This document shows positions 24,748 to 33,618 of a DNA stretch of 64,000 nucleotides, piece after piece. The notes beneath the pieces are model-generated. The model was given only the letters and a program-made list of their open reading frames with translations, ran no database searches and was not told the origin of the DNA. Numbering within the stretch: the first letter of the stretch is position 1; every line of letters begins with the position of its first letter. This stretch comes from Gammaproteobacteria bacterium (GTDB lineage Bacteria > Pseudomonadota > Gammaproteobacteria > GCA-001735895): NCBI GenBank assembly GCA_029862125.1, contig JAOTXY010000003.1, positions 1 to 64,000 on the forward strand, written 5' to 3'. The position numbers and the translations under genes were made by a program.

Positions 24748-26043
24748 ATGAATACTAGTTTGCCGCAATCCGAATTGCGGGCCAGGTTATTGTCAATTGA
24801 ACCGTTTTTGAATGCGATCTCGGTCTTCATCATGGCAACGATATTCTTGTACTGGGATGCCAGCAGAGCGATATATGTACTGTTTTCAATGGCGGCACTT
24901 GTTTTCCTTGTTAAATTTCGACCTGAGATGCCCAGTGAACACCGGCTTTACTCATGGCCGATAATCGGCTTCGTCGGTGCTGCTGTCCTGTCACTTCTGT
25001 TTAATGGAGTGCCAGATGGAGGAATTAACAGACTCGGATCGAGGTTCTTTCTCTTGCTGATCGCAATTCCCCTGGTGAGTATTTTTTATCTGAGTTTCGA
25101 TCCAAAGCGGAATGTCTGGATAAAGTATGCTGTTGGGTGCATGGCATTAGGGGGACTAGCGCTGGTTGATGCCCTGTTTCTCGATGTTAGCAGGGCAGGC
25201 GGAGGTCACAATCCGTCGGCTTTCGGTTTCGCTGCTCTGGCAATGACTTCCATTACCGCGGGGTCTTACCACAGGTTTAGCCAAATCCGGTTCGGTCGGG
25301 CCATTTTTTTTCTGGCTATTCTGATGGGTGTTTGCGCCATGATGTTATCCGGAGCCCGAACCAGCTGGTTGGCTGGTGTCGCCGTAGTGATTGTTGCAAT
25401 GTTTTTCTACATGGAAAGGTATTCGCTTTTCAAACGAGTCTTGCTCACGTTGACGCTCATTGTCGGTATTGCAATTGTCAGCAGCTCGTTACCCCAGGTA
25501 CAGAAAAGATTCAATATCATGATCGACATTACCGCACCCTATGTGACGGGTGAGGAACAAACTGGATTCAACAGTTTGAGTACCAGGGTCGAATTATGGA
25601 AAGTGGCCTGGCAGGTGGGCATGGAAAATAAAATTTTCGGTTATGGTGTAGGCAAGACCAAGCGGGTAATCAAGGATTACGGACAGCAGAATTCATATTT
25701 GAAAAGGCGAGGTAAAAAAAACGGGCACTTTCATAACCAGTTTCTTCAAACTTTTGCGATGACTGGCCTGGTTGGGCTAGTATCGTTTCTGGTATTGATA
25801 ATCTGCCATTTCTGGATATTCGCTAAATATCTGGGAAAACAATATAGCCTTGAAGTGCGCTGCCTCGCCCTTTCCGGCTTACTTTTGCTGATCTCGTACC
25901 TGGTTAAGTCAATTCCCGGGGTCCCATTTTACGGCAAGCAATACTTGATGATGTATGGTTTTGCCAGTGCATCGATATGGGGATGCCTGCTAGGTGCTTT
26001 ACGCGAACCCGGGCCAGTTGCTAACAAGCTTGATGACGACTGA
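24748..26043 (+). CDS. O-antigen ligase / Wzy-type membrane protein
   Basis: 431 aa with about eleven membrane helices and the Wzy_C core: MLSGARTSWLAGVAVV, then a periplasmic loop with STRVELWKVAWQVGMENKIF, GYGVGKTKRVIKDY and HFHNQFLQTFAMTGLVGLVS. This is the O-antigen ligase pattern (RSxW-like arginine and the loop His). Such proteins join or polymerise undecaprenyl-linked glycans at the periplasmic face. With the PIG-L and sulfotransferase genes it suggests a sulfated surface polysaccharide, but glycosyltransferases are not present in the window. The ATG is preceded by weak GGGGAA. Confidence 0.85.
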   Translation: MNTSLPQSELRARLLSIEPFLNAISVFIMATIFLYWDASRAIYVLFSMAALVFLVKFRPEMPSEHRLYSWPIIGFVGAAVLSLLFNGVPDGGINRLGSRFFLLLIAIPLVSIFYLSFDPKRNVWIKYAVGCMALGGLALVDALFLDVSRAGGGHNPSAFGFAALAMTSITAGSYHRFSQIRFGRAIFFLAILMGVCAMMLSGARTSWLAGVAVVIVAMFFYMERYSLFKRVLLTLTLIVGIAIVSSSLPQVQKRFNIMIDITAPYVTGEEQTGFNSLSTRVELWKVAWQVGMENKIFGYGVGKTKRVIKDYGQQNSYLKRRGKKNGHFHNQFLQTFAMTGLVGLVSFLVLIICHFWIFAKYLGKQYSLEVRCLALSGLLLLISYLVKSIPGVPFYGKQYLMMYGFASASIWGCLLGALREPGPVANKLDDD

Positions 26044-26271
26044 GTCCAATGCTAGAAACTTCATTTCTAAGTTGGCGCTACCTTTGCTCGTGCTTGACTA
26101 AAGTCTACGACCAACAGATTAATTAAAGGAAATCAACAAGAAGCTAGTTGATATACGATACGGTTATTTTGTAGGCAATTGTAGTGCTTTGTTATGCTCT
26201 GCGGGGATAGGTTTGCAACGAACACCTCGGTAAATTTTTGAAAAATAAACAATTAAATTTACTAAACCATG

Positions 26272-26315
26272 CTCATAATTATGGGATTCCATGTTTATTT
26301 AGGGCGTAGCCGCCA
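26272..26315 (+). repeat. tRNA-Met(CAU) 3'-half fragment, copy 3 (degraded)
   Basis: CTCATAATTATGGGATTCC, then ATGTTTATTTAGGG, then CGTAGCCGCCA. It aligns with copies 1 and 2, with several changes in the T arm, so it is the oldest remnant. The rest of 26044-26356 holds no gene that I can support. Confidence 0.6.
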
Positions 26316-26356
26316 TTTTCAGTTACGTTGAAATCCCGTTTTAAGTCACCATCTCG

Positions 26357-27256
26357 GTGATCTGGGCAAATTTTCCGGTGTTTGCGATGAAAACAACAAT
26401 ACCCCCACAATGGTCCCTGCGCGAAACTGTCCGTCACTGGGTGGAAGGACCCAGGGTGCAAAATAGCATCATGGTCCTGATTGTGATCAATGCCATCATC
26501 CTTGGGCTTGAAACCGTGCCGTCTGCAATGGACAACTACGGCACGCTTCTGCTTACGCTTGACCACCTGATCCTGGGCGTGTTCGTAGTCGAAATCATGC
26601 TGCGCATCTTTGCTCATCGGCTCGGGTTCTTTCGCGACGCCTGGAGCCTCTTTGATTTTATCGTGGTTGGAATTGCACTTGTACCCGCCAGCGGGCCCTT
26701 TGCCGTGCTGCGGGCGCTGCGGGTGCTGCGCGTGTTAAGACTGCTGACACTGGTCCCGTCAATGCGGCGCGTGGTAGGGGCACTGTTAAAATCCATTCCG
26801 GGTCTGGGTTCAATCGCACTGGTGTTGTTGCTTATTTACTACGTGTTCGCGGTGATTGCGACCAAGCTGTTCGGCCCGGAATTTCCGCAATGGTTCGGTA
26901 GCATTGGAGAGTCCTTGTTTACCTTGTTCCAGATTATGACCCTTGAGAGCTGGTCGATGGGAATAGTGCGACCGGTGATGGAAGTGCATCCGGCTGCCTG
27001 GGTATTTTTTGTCTGCTTTATCCTGATCGCCACTTTTACCATGCTGAATCTTTTTATCGCCATCATCGTTAATGCCATGCACAGTTTTAGCGAAGAAGAG
27101 TCACAGCAGGCCATGGAAGCGATGCACGAGGCCCGGGATCATATCGAGGCGGACCTGCACCAGGAGATGGCATCCCTGCGGCAAGAGATTGCAGAGCTAA
27201 AGCTGTGCTTAAAACCACCGTCTGATAATAACGGTATTTCAAATCAGCCTGAGTAA
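26357..27256 (+). CDS. bacterial voltage-gated sodium channel (NavBac type)
   Basis: 299 aa from the first ATG; a second ATG at 26387 (MKTTIPPQW) is also possible. Six membrane segments. S4 reads AVLRALRVLRVLRLL, with gating arginines at every third position (about 119, 122, 125, 128). The pore filter is TLESWSM (195-201), the high-field-strength sequence of NavAb-type channels, so sodium selectivity is expected. After S6 comes a coiled coil (about 235-285: EEESQQAMEAMHEARDHIEA and onward), which in these channels holds the tetramer together. It converges on the dipeptidase gene with a 13-bp overlap. It may support pH or sodium homeostasis, or motility, in a marine host. Confidence 0.93.
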   Translation: MIWANFPVFAMKTTIPPQWSLRETVRHWVEGPRVQNSIMVLIVINAIILGLETVPSAMDNYGTLLLTLDHLILGVFVVEIMLRIFAHRLGFFRDAWSLFDFIVVGIALVPASGPFAVLRALRVLRVLRLLTLVPSMRRVVGALLKSIPGLGSIALVLLLIYYVFAVIATKLFGPEFPQWFGSIGESLFTLFQIMTLESWSMGIVRPVMEVHPAAWVFFVCFILIATFTMLNLFIAIIVNAMHSFSEEESQQAMEAMHEARDHIEADLHQEMASLRQEIAELKLCLKPPSDNNGISNQPE

Positions 27257-28242
27257 TCTTGCCAGGCGTTTGCGGCGACGCGTCGAAAATTGCCGCCGAG
27301 AATGCCGCGAATATCATCTTCGCCAAACCCGGCAGTAGATAGATCTTCTACCAGGCTCTCCAGCTGTCGTGGGCCGGCATGTTTTAATGCCGGGGTATCG
27401 TACTGCTGGCCCGCTGGCCAGTAGTCAGGGCGACTACGTAAAATTACCCCGATATCGACATCCACCTTTGGTGAATAATCGAAACCAAAGCCGATATGCT
27501 CACAGCCGACCAGGTCGGCGAGATATTTGATATGGCGTACCAGGGTTCTATTGCTGATGTCGTTGTCACCGAGAAAAATTCCCATGCCATTGACACCGAT
27601 CACGCCCCCGGTTGCGGCGCAGGCCCTGATCTGATCGTCGGTGATATTGCGTTGATGGTCCCAGACGGCGGTCGGATTGGAATGTGAGAACACCACCGGT
27701 TTGCTCGACTCGTGCATGATATCCATCGTGGTGGCGTAGCCTGCATGCGAGCAGTCGACAATCATGCCGACTCGATTCATTTCACGAACCACCTGCTTGC
27801 CGAATTCGGTCAGGCCGGTGTCGTGGTCATGGCAACCCCCGGCCGCGGTATTGTTGAGGTTGTATGCGAACAGCATTTGCCTTACGCCAAGCGCGTGGTA
27901 GACGCTTACCATGTTGATATCTTCGTTGAGCGCGTTCATACCCTCGATATCGAAACTGACGGCAAATTTGTTTTCCCTGCGCGCCCGATCGATATCCTCG
28001 GTATCGCCGACCAGCACGAAACGATTCGCATGCGCCAGTACCCAGTGACGATAGGCAGCCAGCGTGGCCAGGGTATCCTGCCAGTCCATGACGTCGAAGC
28101 CGACATTAATGCTGAGGTAATCAACCCCGCTGTCGGGCCATTCCTGTAACAGGTTCAGGTCGACCTCCGGGCTTGGGAATATGCCGGCGTGCGCATCCCA
28201 AACCAACGTCTCCTGCAGCAGCTTTTCAAGATCGGGTTGCAT
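27244..28242 (-). CDS. membrane dipeptidase (peptidase M19 family)
   Basis: 332 aa, usual length for the zinc-dependent renal-dipeptidase family. Seen: DAHAGIF near the start (the first metal ligands, normally HxD), SFDIEGMNAL (bridging Glu), MIVDCSHAGYATTMDI, VFSHSNPTAVWDHQRNITDD and HIGFGFDYS. The first motif has D-A-H, in keeping with the family. It hydrolyses dipeptides or related N-acyl amino acids and has no signal peptide here, so it is cytosolic. Its start lies 8 bp after the PhzF gene's stop, and the two are probably one operon. Confidence 0.88.
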   Translation of the reverse strand: MQPDLEKLLQETLVWDAHAGIFPSPEVDLNLLQEWPDSGVDYLSINVGFDVMDWQDTLATLAAYRHWVLAHANRFVLVGDTEDIDRARRENKFAVSFDIEGMNALNEDINMVSVYHALGVRQMLFAYNLNNTAAGGCHDHDTGLTEFGKQVVREMNRVGMIVDCSHAGYATTMDIMHESSKPVVFSHSNPTAVWDHQRNITDDQIRACAATGGVIGVNGMGIFLGDNDISNRTLVRHIKYLADLVGCEHIGFGFDYSPKVDVDIGVILRSRPDYWPAGQQYDTPALKHAGPRQLESLVEDLSTAGFGEDDIRGILGGNFRRVAANAWQDYSG

Positions 28243-28250
28243 GACTCTAC

Positions 28251-29159
28251 CTATAAATAAACATGACCATCCAGAACACGGGTCGCGATGCCGCCTACCT
28301 GTAGCCTGGTAATCTCCTGGTCAGTCAGGGTAACACGCGATTGTATCGAACTTGGTCGCCCAAGTTCGAGCCCCTGTTCGGCATTAATCGTGACCACGCC
28401 CGACTCTGTTGGCACCAGTTCATGACGCGCCAGGTAGCTGGTTAAGGCCGCATTGGTCGTGCCCGCGGCGGCGGACTCGCTGACACCGACCGCCGGGCAG
28501 AAATCGCGTACGTGGATACTGTTTTGTACATTTTCCACCTCGGTACAAAATACTGCGATCGTTTCGATGCCATAGGCATGGCAGAATTCGATCATCCCGT
28601 TAAAGTCGGGCTGAATCGATTGCATTGCATCCAGCCCGGCGAGAGGCACCACCAGGTGAACGAAATCACCGCGAGCGGTTTCGAGCGGTAAATCAGGCGC
28701 GAGTGCGTCGGCTTTCAGCCCCAGCACTTTTAGCAAGCCCCCGGTATGGGGTGGTGGCGGTTCGAAGCGTGGCGGCGCGATGTCCAGCATCACCTGGTAA
28801 CGACCATCGTCGCGCAAACTCAAACCTACATTGGCATTCGATTTGGGTAAACGTAACTCGACCTGTCGCATCGATTGCCTGGCCATGTTGATGCGCTTTG
28901 ATTCGAGCATGTGCGTCAGCAGGCAGATGGTGCCGTGCCCACACATTGGCAATTCCATCACCGTTGACATGAACTGTACCTCGATCCAGTCCTCGGCATG
29001 ACTGTCGACAAAGGCCGTTGCCGGCATACCTATTTCGCGCGCGATGCGTTGACGCTCAGCCGTGGTGATTTGTTTCGCGTCGATAAGCACGGCTGCCTGG
29101 CTACCGCCGAAGGCAGTGGCAGAAAAAGCGTCATAGAGCGCAAACGGGAAAGACTTCAT
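28251..29159 (-). CDS. PhzF-family isomerase
   Basis: 302 aa, a full-length diaminopimelate-epimerase-fold protein of the PhzF family. It shows the characteristic start (YDAFSATAFGGSQAAVLID), ATAFVDSHAEDWIEVQFMST, then ELPMCGHGTICLLTHML, and near the C-terminus VGVSESAAAGTTNAALTSYL. The usual PhzF start has F-x-x-x-x-F-x-G-N-P; here it is GGSQ. The family includes the phenazine isomerase and many uncharacterised isomerases/epimerases with a Glu base. It heads a two-gene minus-strand unit with the M19 dipeptidase, which suggests handling of a modified amino acid. The substrate is unknown. Confidence 0.85.
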   Translation of the reverse strand: MKSFPFALYDAFSATAFGGSQAAVLIDAKQITTAERQRIAREIGMPATAFVDSHAEDWIEVQFMSTVMELPMCGHGTICLLTHMLESKRINMARQSMRQVELRLPKSNANVGLSLRDDGRYQVMLDIAPPRFEPPPPHTGGLLKVLGLKADALAPDLPLETARGDFVHLVVPLAGLDAMQSIQPDFNGMIEFCHAYGIETIAVFCTEVENVQNSIHVRDFCPAVGVSESAAAGTTNAALTSYLARHELVPTESGVVTINAEQGLELGRPSSIQSRVTLTDQEITRLQVGGIATRVLDGHVYL

Positions 29160-29361
29160 GACTTGTCCCCGGAGTCATTACGCTGTAACAATAACGCAGC
29201 AATCTAAGCAAATTTGTGGTCATTGCGAAAGCGTTTTCTATACTTGTACCTGGAGTTGAGTTTACGGATTTGAGATAACGTTTGTGAAAATAGGAAAAAT
29301 TTCCGATTTTGGTCATGGAATCAGGGGTTTACCTGACGAATTTGTAAGGCATAATAAAGCG

Positions 29362-29916
29362 ATGAGGAATGCAAAAATCCTGAGATTGAACAAAGCCGGG
29401 ATGCCGATTGACTGGATTTCGCGCGAAGAAGCTGCAACGCTGGTGGTAAAGGATCAGGTGGTCTGGGCGTTGGGGGAAAATGCGTTTGAAATCCGGGGCG
29501 GGATCAACCGCATGGGACGGCAATCGGTGCTATCGTTGCCGAGTATCCTGGCGAGTGACGGCAGCGTCAAGCTTAACGACTTTGTGCCACCGCTGGTCAA
29601 TAGTTACCTGTTCCGCCGCGATCAATTCCTGTGCATGTATTGTGGTGGTGAATTCCCCGCGGATAATTTGTCGCGCGATCACATTCTACCCGTGTCACGT
29701 AGTGGTACCGATAGCTGGACCAATGTCGTTACTGCCTGCAAACGTTGTAATCATCGAAAAGCGAATCGAATTCCAGAAGAAGCCGGCATGCAATTGCTCG
29801 CGGTTCCGTTCGTGCCGAATCGCTACGAGTTTTTCTACCTTGCTAACAAGAACATTCTCGCCGATCAGATGGATTTCCTGAAAACGCAGTTTTCCCGGAA
29901 TGGCAAGTGGTCCTAG
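29362..29916 (+). CDS. HNH-family endonuclease
   Basis: 184 aa from ATG 29362 (MRNAKILRLNKAGMPIDWIS); a GTG at 29284 would add 26 residues, but the family usually begins near the MRNAKIL point. The HNH core is complete: CMYCGGEF, then LSRDHILPVSRSGTDSWTNV, then CKRCNHRKANR, giving two CxxC zinc pairs and the ββα-metal His and Asn. The N-terminal half matches the conserved RNA/DNA-processing HNH proteins widespread in Gammaproteobacteria, which are housekeeping genes, not homing elements. It overlaps the SHMT stop by 4 bp, tail to tail. Confidence 0.88.
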   Translation: MRNAKILRLNKAGMPIDWISREEAATLVVKDQVVWALGENAFEIRGGINRMGRQSVLSLPSILASDGSVKLNDFVPPLVNSYLFRRDQFLCMYCGGEFPADNLSRDHILPVSRSGTDSWTNVVTACKRCNHRKANRIPEEAGMQLLAVPFVPNRYEFFYLANKNILADQMDFLKTQFSRNGKWS

Positions 29917-31169
29917 CGGTAGATCGGGAAACGCTCACATAACTCCAGGACCTTGTCCAGGTCTTCCTTTGCCTGGTTATCCGGTTTCTGTTCACAGCGC
30001 TCGATGGTTCGCGCAATTATCTCACCAAGCAATTTGAAATCCTCGACCTGCAGCCCGCGCGTGGTTGCGGCGGCAACTCCGAGACGCAGTCCCGCCCATT
30101 CGGAAGGCTTTGTCGAATCGAACGGTATCGGATTCTTGTTGGAGGTGAGGTTAACCCGGGCGAGGCCGTCCTGAACCTGCTGGCCTTTCAGGCCACGTGC
30201 GGAAAAATCGAGCAGTACCATATGGGTGTCGGTGCCACCACTTACCAGTTTTATGCCATGCTCCGTTAGCGTCTGGCCCAACATGCACGCATTTTCAACG
30301 ACTTGTTTACCATAACGTTTGAAATCATTACCGAGGGCTTCACCGAGGCACACCGCCTTGGCGGCGATAACCTGGCTGTGCAGGCTGCCCTGTACGCCGG
30401 GGAAAACGGCGGACTGGAGTTGCTTTGCCCAGCTCGCATCACGCGACAGAATCAGTCCGCCGCGCGGACCGCGCATGGTTTTAGTGGTAGTACAGGTTAC
30501 GATATCGGCATGGAGCAGCGGGGAAGGATGAGCGCCGGCGGCAACCAGGCCGGCAAAATGGGCCATATCAACCAGGTAAAGCGCTTCGACCGAGTCCGCG
30601 ATATGACGCAATCGTTCAAAATCGATACAGCGCGGATACGCCGAACCACCGGCAATCAACAACGCGGGTCGAACTTCCCTGGCCATGCGCTCGACTGCGT
30701 CGTAGTCAATTAACCCGGTTTCCCGGTCGACCCCATAGTGGTGCGCCTTGAACCAACGACCCGATAAATTCGGGTTGGCTCCATGGCTCAGGTGACCCCC
30801 GGCCGCCAGGTTCAGACTCAATATCCGGTCACCTGGTTTTACGGTTGCAAAAAATACCGCCTGGTTGGCCTGGGTGCCAGAGTGCGGCTGCACATTGACA
30901 TAGTCGCAGGCAAACAATTCGCGGGCTCGATCGATCGCTGCCTGTTCGACCACATCGACAAATTCACCACCGCCATGAAAGCGATTGCCGGGGTAACCCT
31001 CGAGTGTTTTATTGGTCATCGGGTGTCCCAACGCGTCGAGTATCGCTTGGCTGACAATATTTTCCGATGCAATCAGTTCGATTTGTGTCTGTTGGCGCTG
31101 CAGTTCATTTACCAGCGCATCACCGATCAGGGGATCGGCTTCGACAACATGGGTTTTAAAAAACTCAGA
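29913..31169 (-). CDS. glyA: serine hydroxymethyltransferase-like enzyme with altered active-site motif
   Basis: 418 aa from ATG 31169 (MSEFFKTHVVEADPLI); an open frame to 31226 adds 19 residues without support. Fold-type I PLP enzyme with SHMT hallmarks: IELIASENIVSQAILDA, NKTLEGYPGNRFHGG, VNVQPHSGTQANQAVF, DMAHFAGLVAAG and the PLP-lysine segment TTTKTMRGPRGG. In typical SHMT a His precedes this Lys (THKT); here it is Thr. SHMT converts serine and tetrahydrofolate to glycine and methylene-THF in the cytosol; some relatives use other aldehydes or alpha-methylserine. Proximity to methyltransferase and FAD/GcvT genes suggests C1 work. A second, canonical glyA elsewhere is likely. Confidence 0.88.
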   Translation of the reverse strand, partial: SEFFKTHVVEADPLIGDALVNELQRQQTQIELIASENIVSQAILDALGHPMTNKTLEGYPGNRFHGGGEFVDVVEQAAIDRARELFACDYVNVQPHSGTQANQAVFFATVKPGDRILSLNLAAGGHLSHGANPNLSGRWFKAHHYGVDRETGLIDYDAVERMAREVRPALLIAGGSAYPRCIDFERLRHIADSVEALYLVDMAHFAGLVAAGAHPSPLLHADIVTCTTTKTMRGPRGGLILSRDASWAKQLQSAVFPGVQGSLHSQVIAAKAVCLGEALGNDFKRYGKQVVENACMLGQTLTEHGIKLVSGGTDTHMVLLDFSARGLKGQQVQDGLARVNLTSNKNPIPFDSTKPSEWAGLRLGVAAATTRGLQVEDFKLLGEIIARTIERCEQKPDNQAKEDLDKVLELCERFPIYR

Positions 31170-31469
31170 CATCGATAGCGCCGCACAGGCCGAGGTCGCG
31201 AATTTTGAGCCAGTCGCGATACCCATGCATCGGTTTAAAATGCGCGTTTTCGGCCCGTGACGGGCAGAATCTGGTTTTTTCCCCGGACATGGTTATCTCC
31301 GTTAAAACACTAATCGCAATCTAGCAACTGCAGTTAATCTGCGCAACGACCAGTGATCGGTTAACGGAAGATTTTTGACTGTTAAAACATGGTGTTATTC
31401 TATACTCCTAAGTATTATCTTCATCTACTAGCAACAGGCACCTAAGGGCCTGCAAGAACCGGGACCCGA

Positions 31470-31970
31470 ATGGAAGACATATTCCACGACATTTCAAAAT
31501 ACTATGCAGCCAACATTATCGAGAATGTTCTGGTTATTGGTAAAATTATTTACCAGGATGATGGTTACAGGTTTGCCCGCGATGACGTTCAAGGTCCTTT
31601 CAACCTGGTTGATCCGGAGGCCGACGTTACCCGCATGGTTCATGTTATTGGCGAAATTCACCCGCGCTCCGCGCTGGAAAAGATTTTTGAAGTCGAGATC
31701 AATTCCTGCCTTTACCTGAACGAAAACGAAGACACCGGTGAAATTGAAGTCCGCTCCATCCACAAGGGTATGGGCACTGCGATTTATTCCAAACAGGAGT
31801 GCCCGCTAATTCTATGGAATCCAAATTACGAGGCGCATCGTTATTTTGATGTGATGGACATAGGGAATGTATTTACCGAACCTCGACTAAAAAACAGTTT
31901 TACCGCGATTCTTGCTGAAAGCCTGCGCGAGTTCGAATTGTTCCCGCCGCTAGTCCAATTGAAAAAGTGA
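31470..31970 (+). CDS. conserved-looking protein of unknown function
   Basis: 166 aa, acidic, with no signal peptide, membrane segment or cysteine cluster (cysteines at CLYL and ECPLIL only). The start MEDIFHDISKYYAANIIENV and a middle mix of strands look like a compact soluble domain. I do not recognise the family. It is transcribed alone, away from the SHMT gene, with AGGCACC and ACCGGG but no strong ribosome-binding site before the ATG. It ends 1 bp from the hairpin pair at 31969-32005. Confidence 0.7.
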   Translation: MEDIFHDISKYYAANIIENVLVIGKIIYQDDGYRFARDDVQGPFNLVDPEADVTRMVHVIGEIHPRSALEKIFEVEINSCLYLNENEDTGEIEVRSIHKGMGTAIYSKQECPLILWNPNYEAHRYFDVMDIGNVFTEPRLKNSFTAILAESLREFELFPPLVQLKK

Positions 31971-32005
31971 CACCCGTAGGGTGTCATCCCCGCGCAAGCG
32001 GGGAT
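31969..32005. terminator. double hairpin, REP-like or bidirectional terminator
   Basis: GACACCC-GTA-GGGTGTC (31969-31985) is followed at once by ATCCCCGC-GCAA-GCGGGGAT (31986-32005). The second stem is a very common intergenic palindrome in proteobacteria. It lies between convergent genes (31470 plus and 32083 minus). No T run follows on either strand, so a REP-like element is as likely as a terminator. Confidence 0.5.
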
Positions 32006-32082
32006 CTAGAAAGTTAATGACACAGTAAGATTCCGATAAGTTGGACCGCCTCTCTCAAGGGATCTCGTGACCCGGCCCGGTA

Positions 32083-33618
32083 TCAGGGTAAAAGAATATT
32101 AAACTTACTTCGGATTTTCGCATCGACCACCGGGTCGATGTAATTCGGCCGATGCCGGGATAATATCTCGCGCACTTCCCGGTTGGCTTTTTGTGCGGCA
32201 TCCTGCGCACCGCCTTCGGCCCAGGTCGTCGGTTCGAGACGATCACCGAGTTTCGGATAAAAGTAATCGCGTTCCATCGCTTCCATGGTCTGGGTCTCAC
32301 CGATGAAATGGCCCTCCCCGGTTATTACGTTTTTCATCGCCTCGAAGGCCAGTGTTTCCTCGGTCACTTCAACTCCGCGAATCATGCGGTAGACGTGCGA
32401 CAACATTTCGTTGTCGAGCAGGAAGGCCTCGAAAGAGGTGCCGAGCAGGCTGGCCATCATGCCCGAAGATTCGTAAACCATGTTGGCGCCGGACAATCCA
32501 CAGGCGAGTGACGACAACGCTTTTTCCATTCCCATTTGTGCATCCACTGCTTTCGCATCAGACATGCTGGAGGCGACACCGGAGGGGACACCGATATGAT
32601 TTGCCAACTGGGCAGCACCCGCGTTCAGAATCGAAATTTCTCCGCCGCCGCCGCAAAACGCCCCGGTGCGCAAGTCAATGACGAAGGGCCAGTTGGAAAA
32701 TATCATCGGGTAGCCGGGTGCAAAAATATTGACCATGACCAGTGCCGCGAGGGTTTCGGCAAATGACGCTGCGAGCATACCGTCGATGGTTGCGGGTGAG
32801 GTTGCCCCCGACATGGCGGCAACTATGGAGTTGATCGGCATACCGCGCCGAATACTGGCCAGGGCGACGTCAAAGGCGTCCTCGCCATAGCGCATCGGCG
32901 AAATTATCGGGCTTATGTGCGCTTTACAAAACGGCTTCTCGGCAAACTTTCCCTCACCCCCCGCTACCCAGTCAAACATGTCGACGATCGGATCGACATG
33001 CTCGCCAAGGGTGAAGTTGGTGCCGACCGGTTTTTGCGTGCCGCGCATCAGGCAATAGGCGGTATTGATGTCGAGCTCGAAGATATCGGGTACATCGGTG
33101 GCAACGCAGCAGCGGGTAAACCAGGATATGTTCGGCAGTGTATCGGCGAGACGGGTGAAAGCGAACAAGTCCTCAAGTGTCGATGGACGATAAACGTGGG
33201 AATCGAGATCCAGAGTTTGTACCGCGGCGCCACCGGTGCCGAAGTAGACGCGATCACCGCCGACTTCGAAACTGTATTTTTCATCACGGCCATGAAAGAC
33301 AAAGGATTTACAGGCTCCGTCGATAATATCCTCGACCATGTCCTGCGAAAAGCACAGGCGCCCAAGTTTGTTTATGGTCGCGCCGCAGTTGAGCGCCTGG
33401 TCGGTGAGGGCCTGTGGTGAATCGCCCATACCAAGCTCGGCCAGCATTCGAATCGAGGTTTCGTAAATTTGCTCGACCTGGGTATCGGTTAACGGTCGAT
33501 ACTGTCCGCCGGTTGGGCCGGCGGGTGCTGGATTGATCGCCGGCGGCTTGCTACGTTTTGCGAGCATTGCCTCACGGCTGCCCCCTCTGCGCCGCCTGGG
33601 TCTGGCAGAATCACTCAT
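32083..33618 (-). CDS. MttB-superfamily methyltransferase (non-pyrrolysine), copy 1
   Basis: 511 aa. The family pattern is clear: the basic start SARPRRRRGGSREAMLAKRS, then LGMGDSPQALTDQAL, YFGTGGAAVQTLDLDSHVYR, EKPFCKAHISPIISPMRYGE and GEGHFIGETQTMEAM. The frame has no in-frame amber codon, so it lacks pyrrolysine and belongs with the glycine-betaine/other quaternary-amine methyltransferases, not trimethylamine MttB. These move a methyl group to a corrinoid protein; no corrinoid partner is in the window. It overlaps the upstream FAD/GcvT gene by 4 bp (ATGA), so the two are translationally coupled. Substrate unknown. Confidence 0.88.
   Translation of the reverse strand: MSDSARPRRRRGGSREAMLAKRSKPPAINPAPAGPTGGQYRPLTDTQVEQIYETSIRMLAELGMGDSPQALTDQALNCGATINKLGRLCFSQDMVEDIIDGACKSFVFHGRDEKYSFEVGGDRVYFGTGGAAVQTLDLDSHVYRPSTLEDLFAFTRLADTLPNISWFTRCCVATDVPDIFELDINTAYCLMRGTQKPVGTNFTLGEHVDPIVDMFDWVAGGEGKFAEKPFCKAHISPIISPMRYGEDAFDVALASIRRGMPINSIVAAMSGATSPATIDGMLAASFAETLAALVMVNIFAPGYPMIFSNWPFVIDLRTGAFCGGGGEISILNAGAAQLANHIGVPSGVASSMSDAKAVDAQMGMEKALSSLACGLSGANMVYESSGMMASLLGTSFEAFLLDNEMLSHVYRMIRGVEVTEETLAFEAMKNVITGEGHFIGETQTMEAMERDYFYPKLGDRLEPTTWAEGGAQDAAQKANREVREILSRHRPNYIDPVVDAKIRSKFNILLP

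Noticed and set aside
32083-33618. Pyrrolysine-containing trimethylamine methyltransferase
   Set aside because: The frame is full length without an in-frame amber codon, and there is no pyrrolysine machinery in the window; the same holds for the second copy at 48388.
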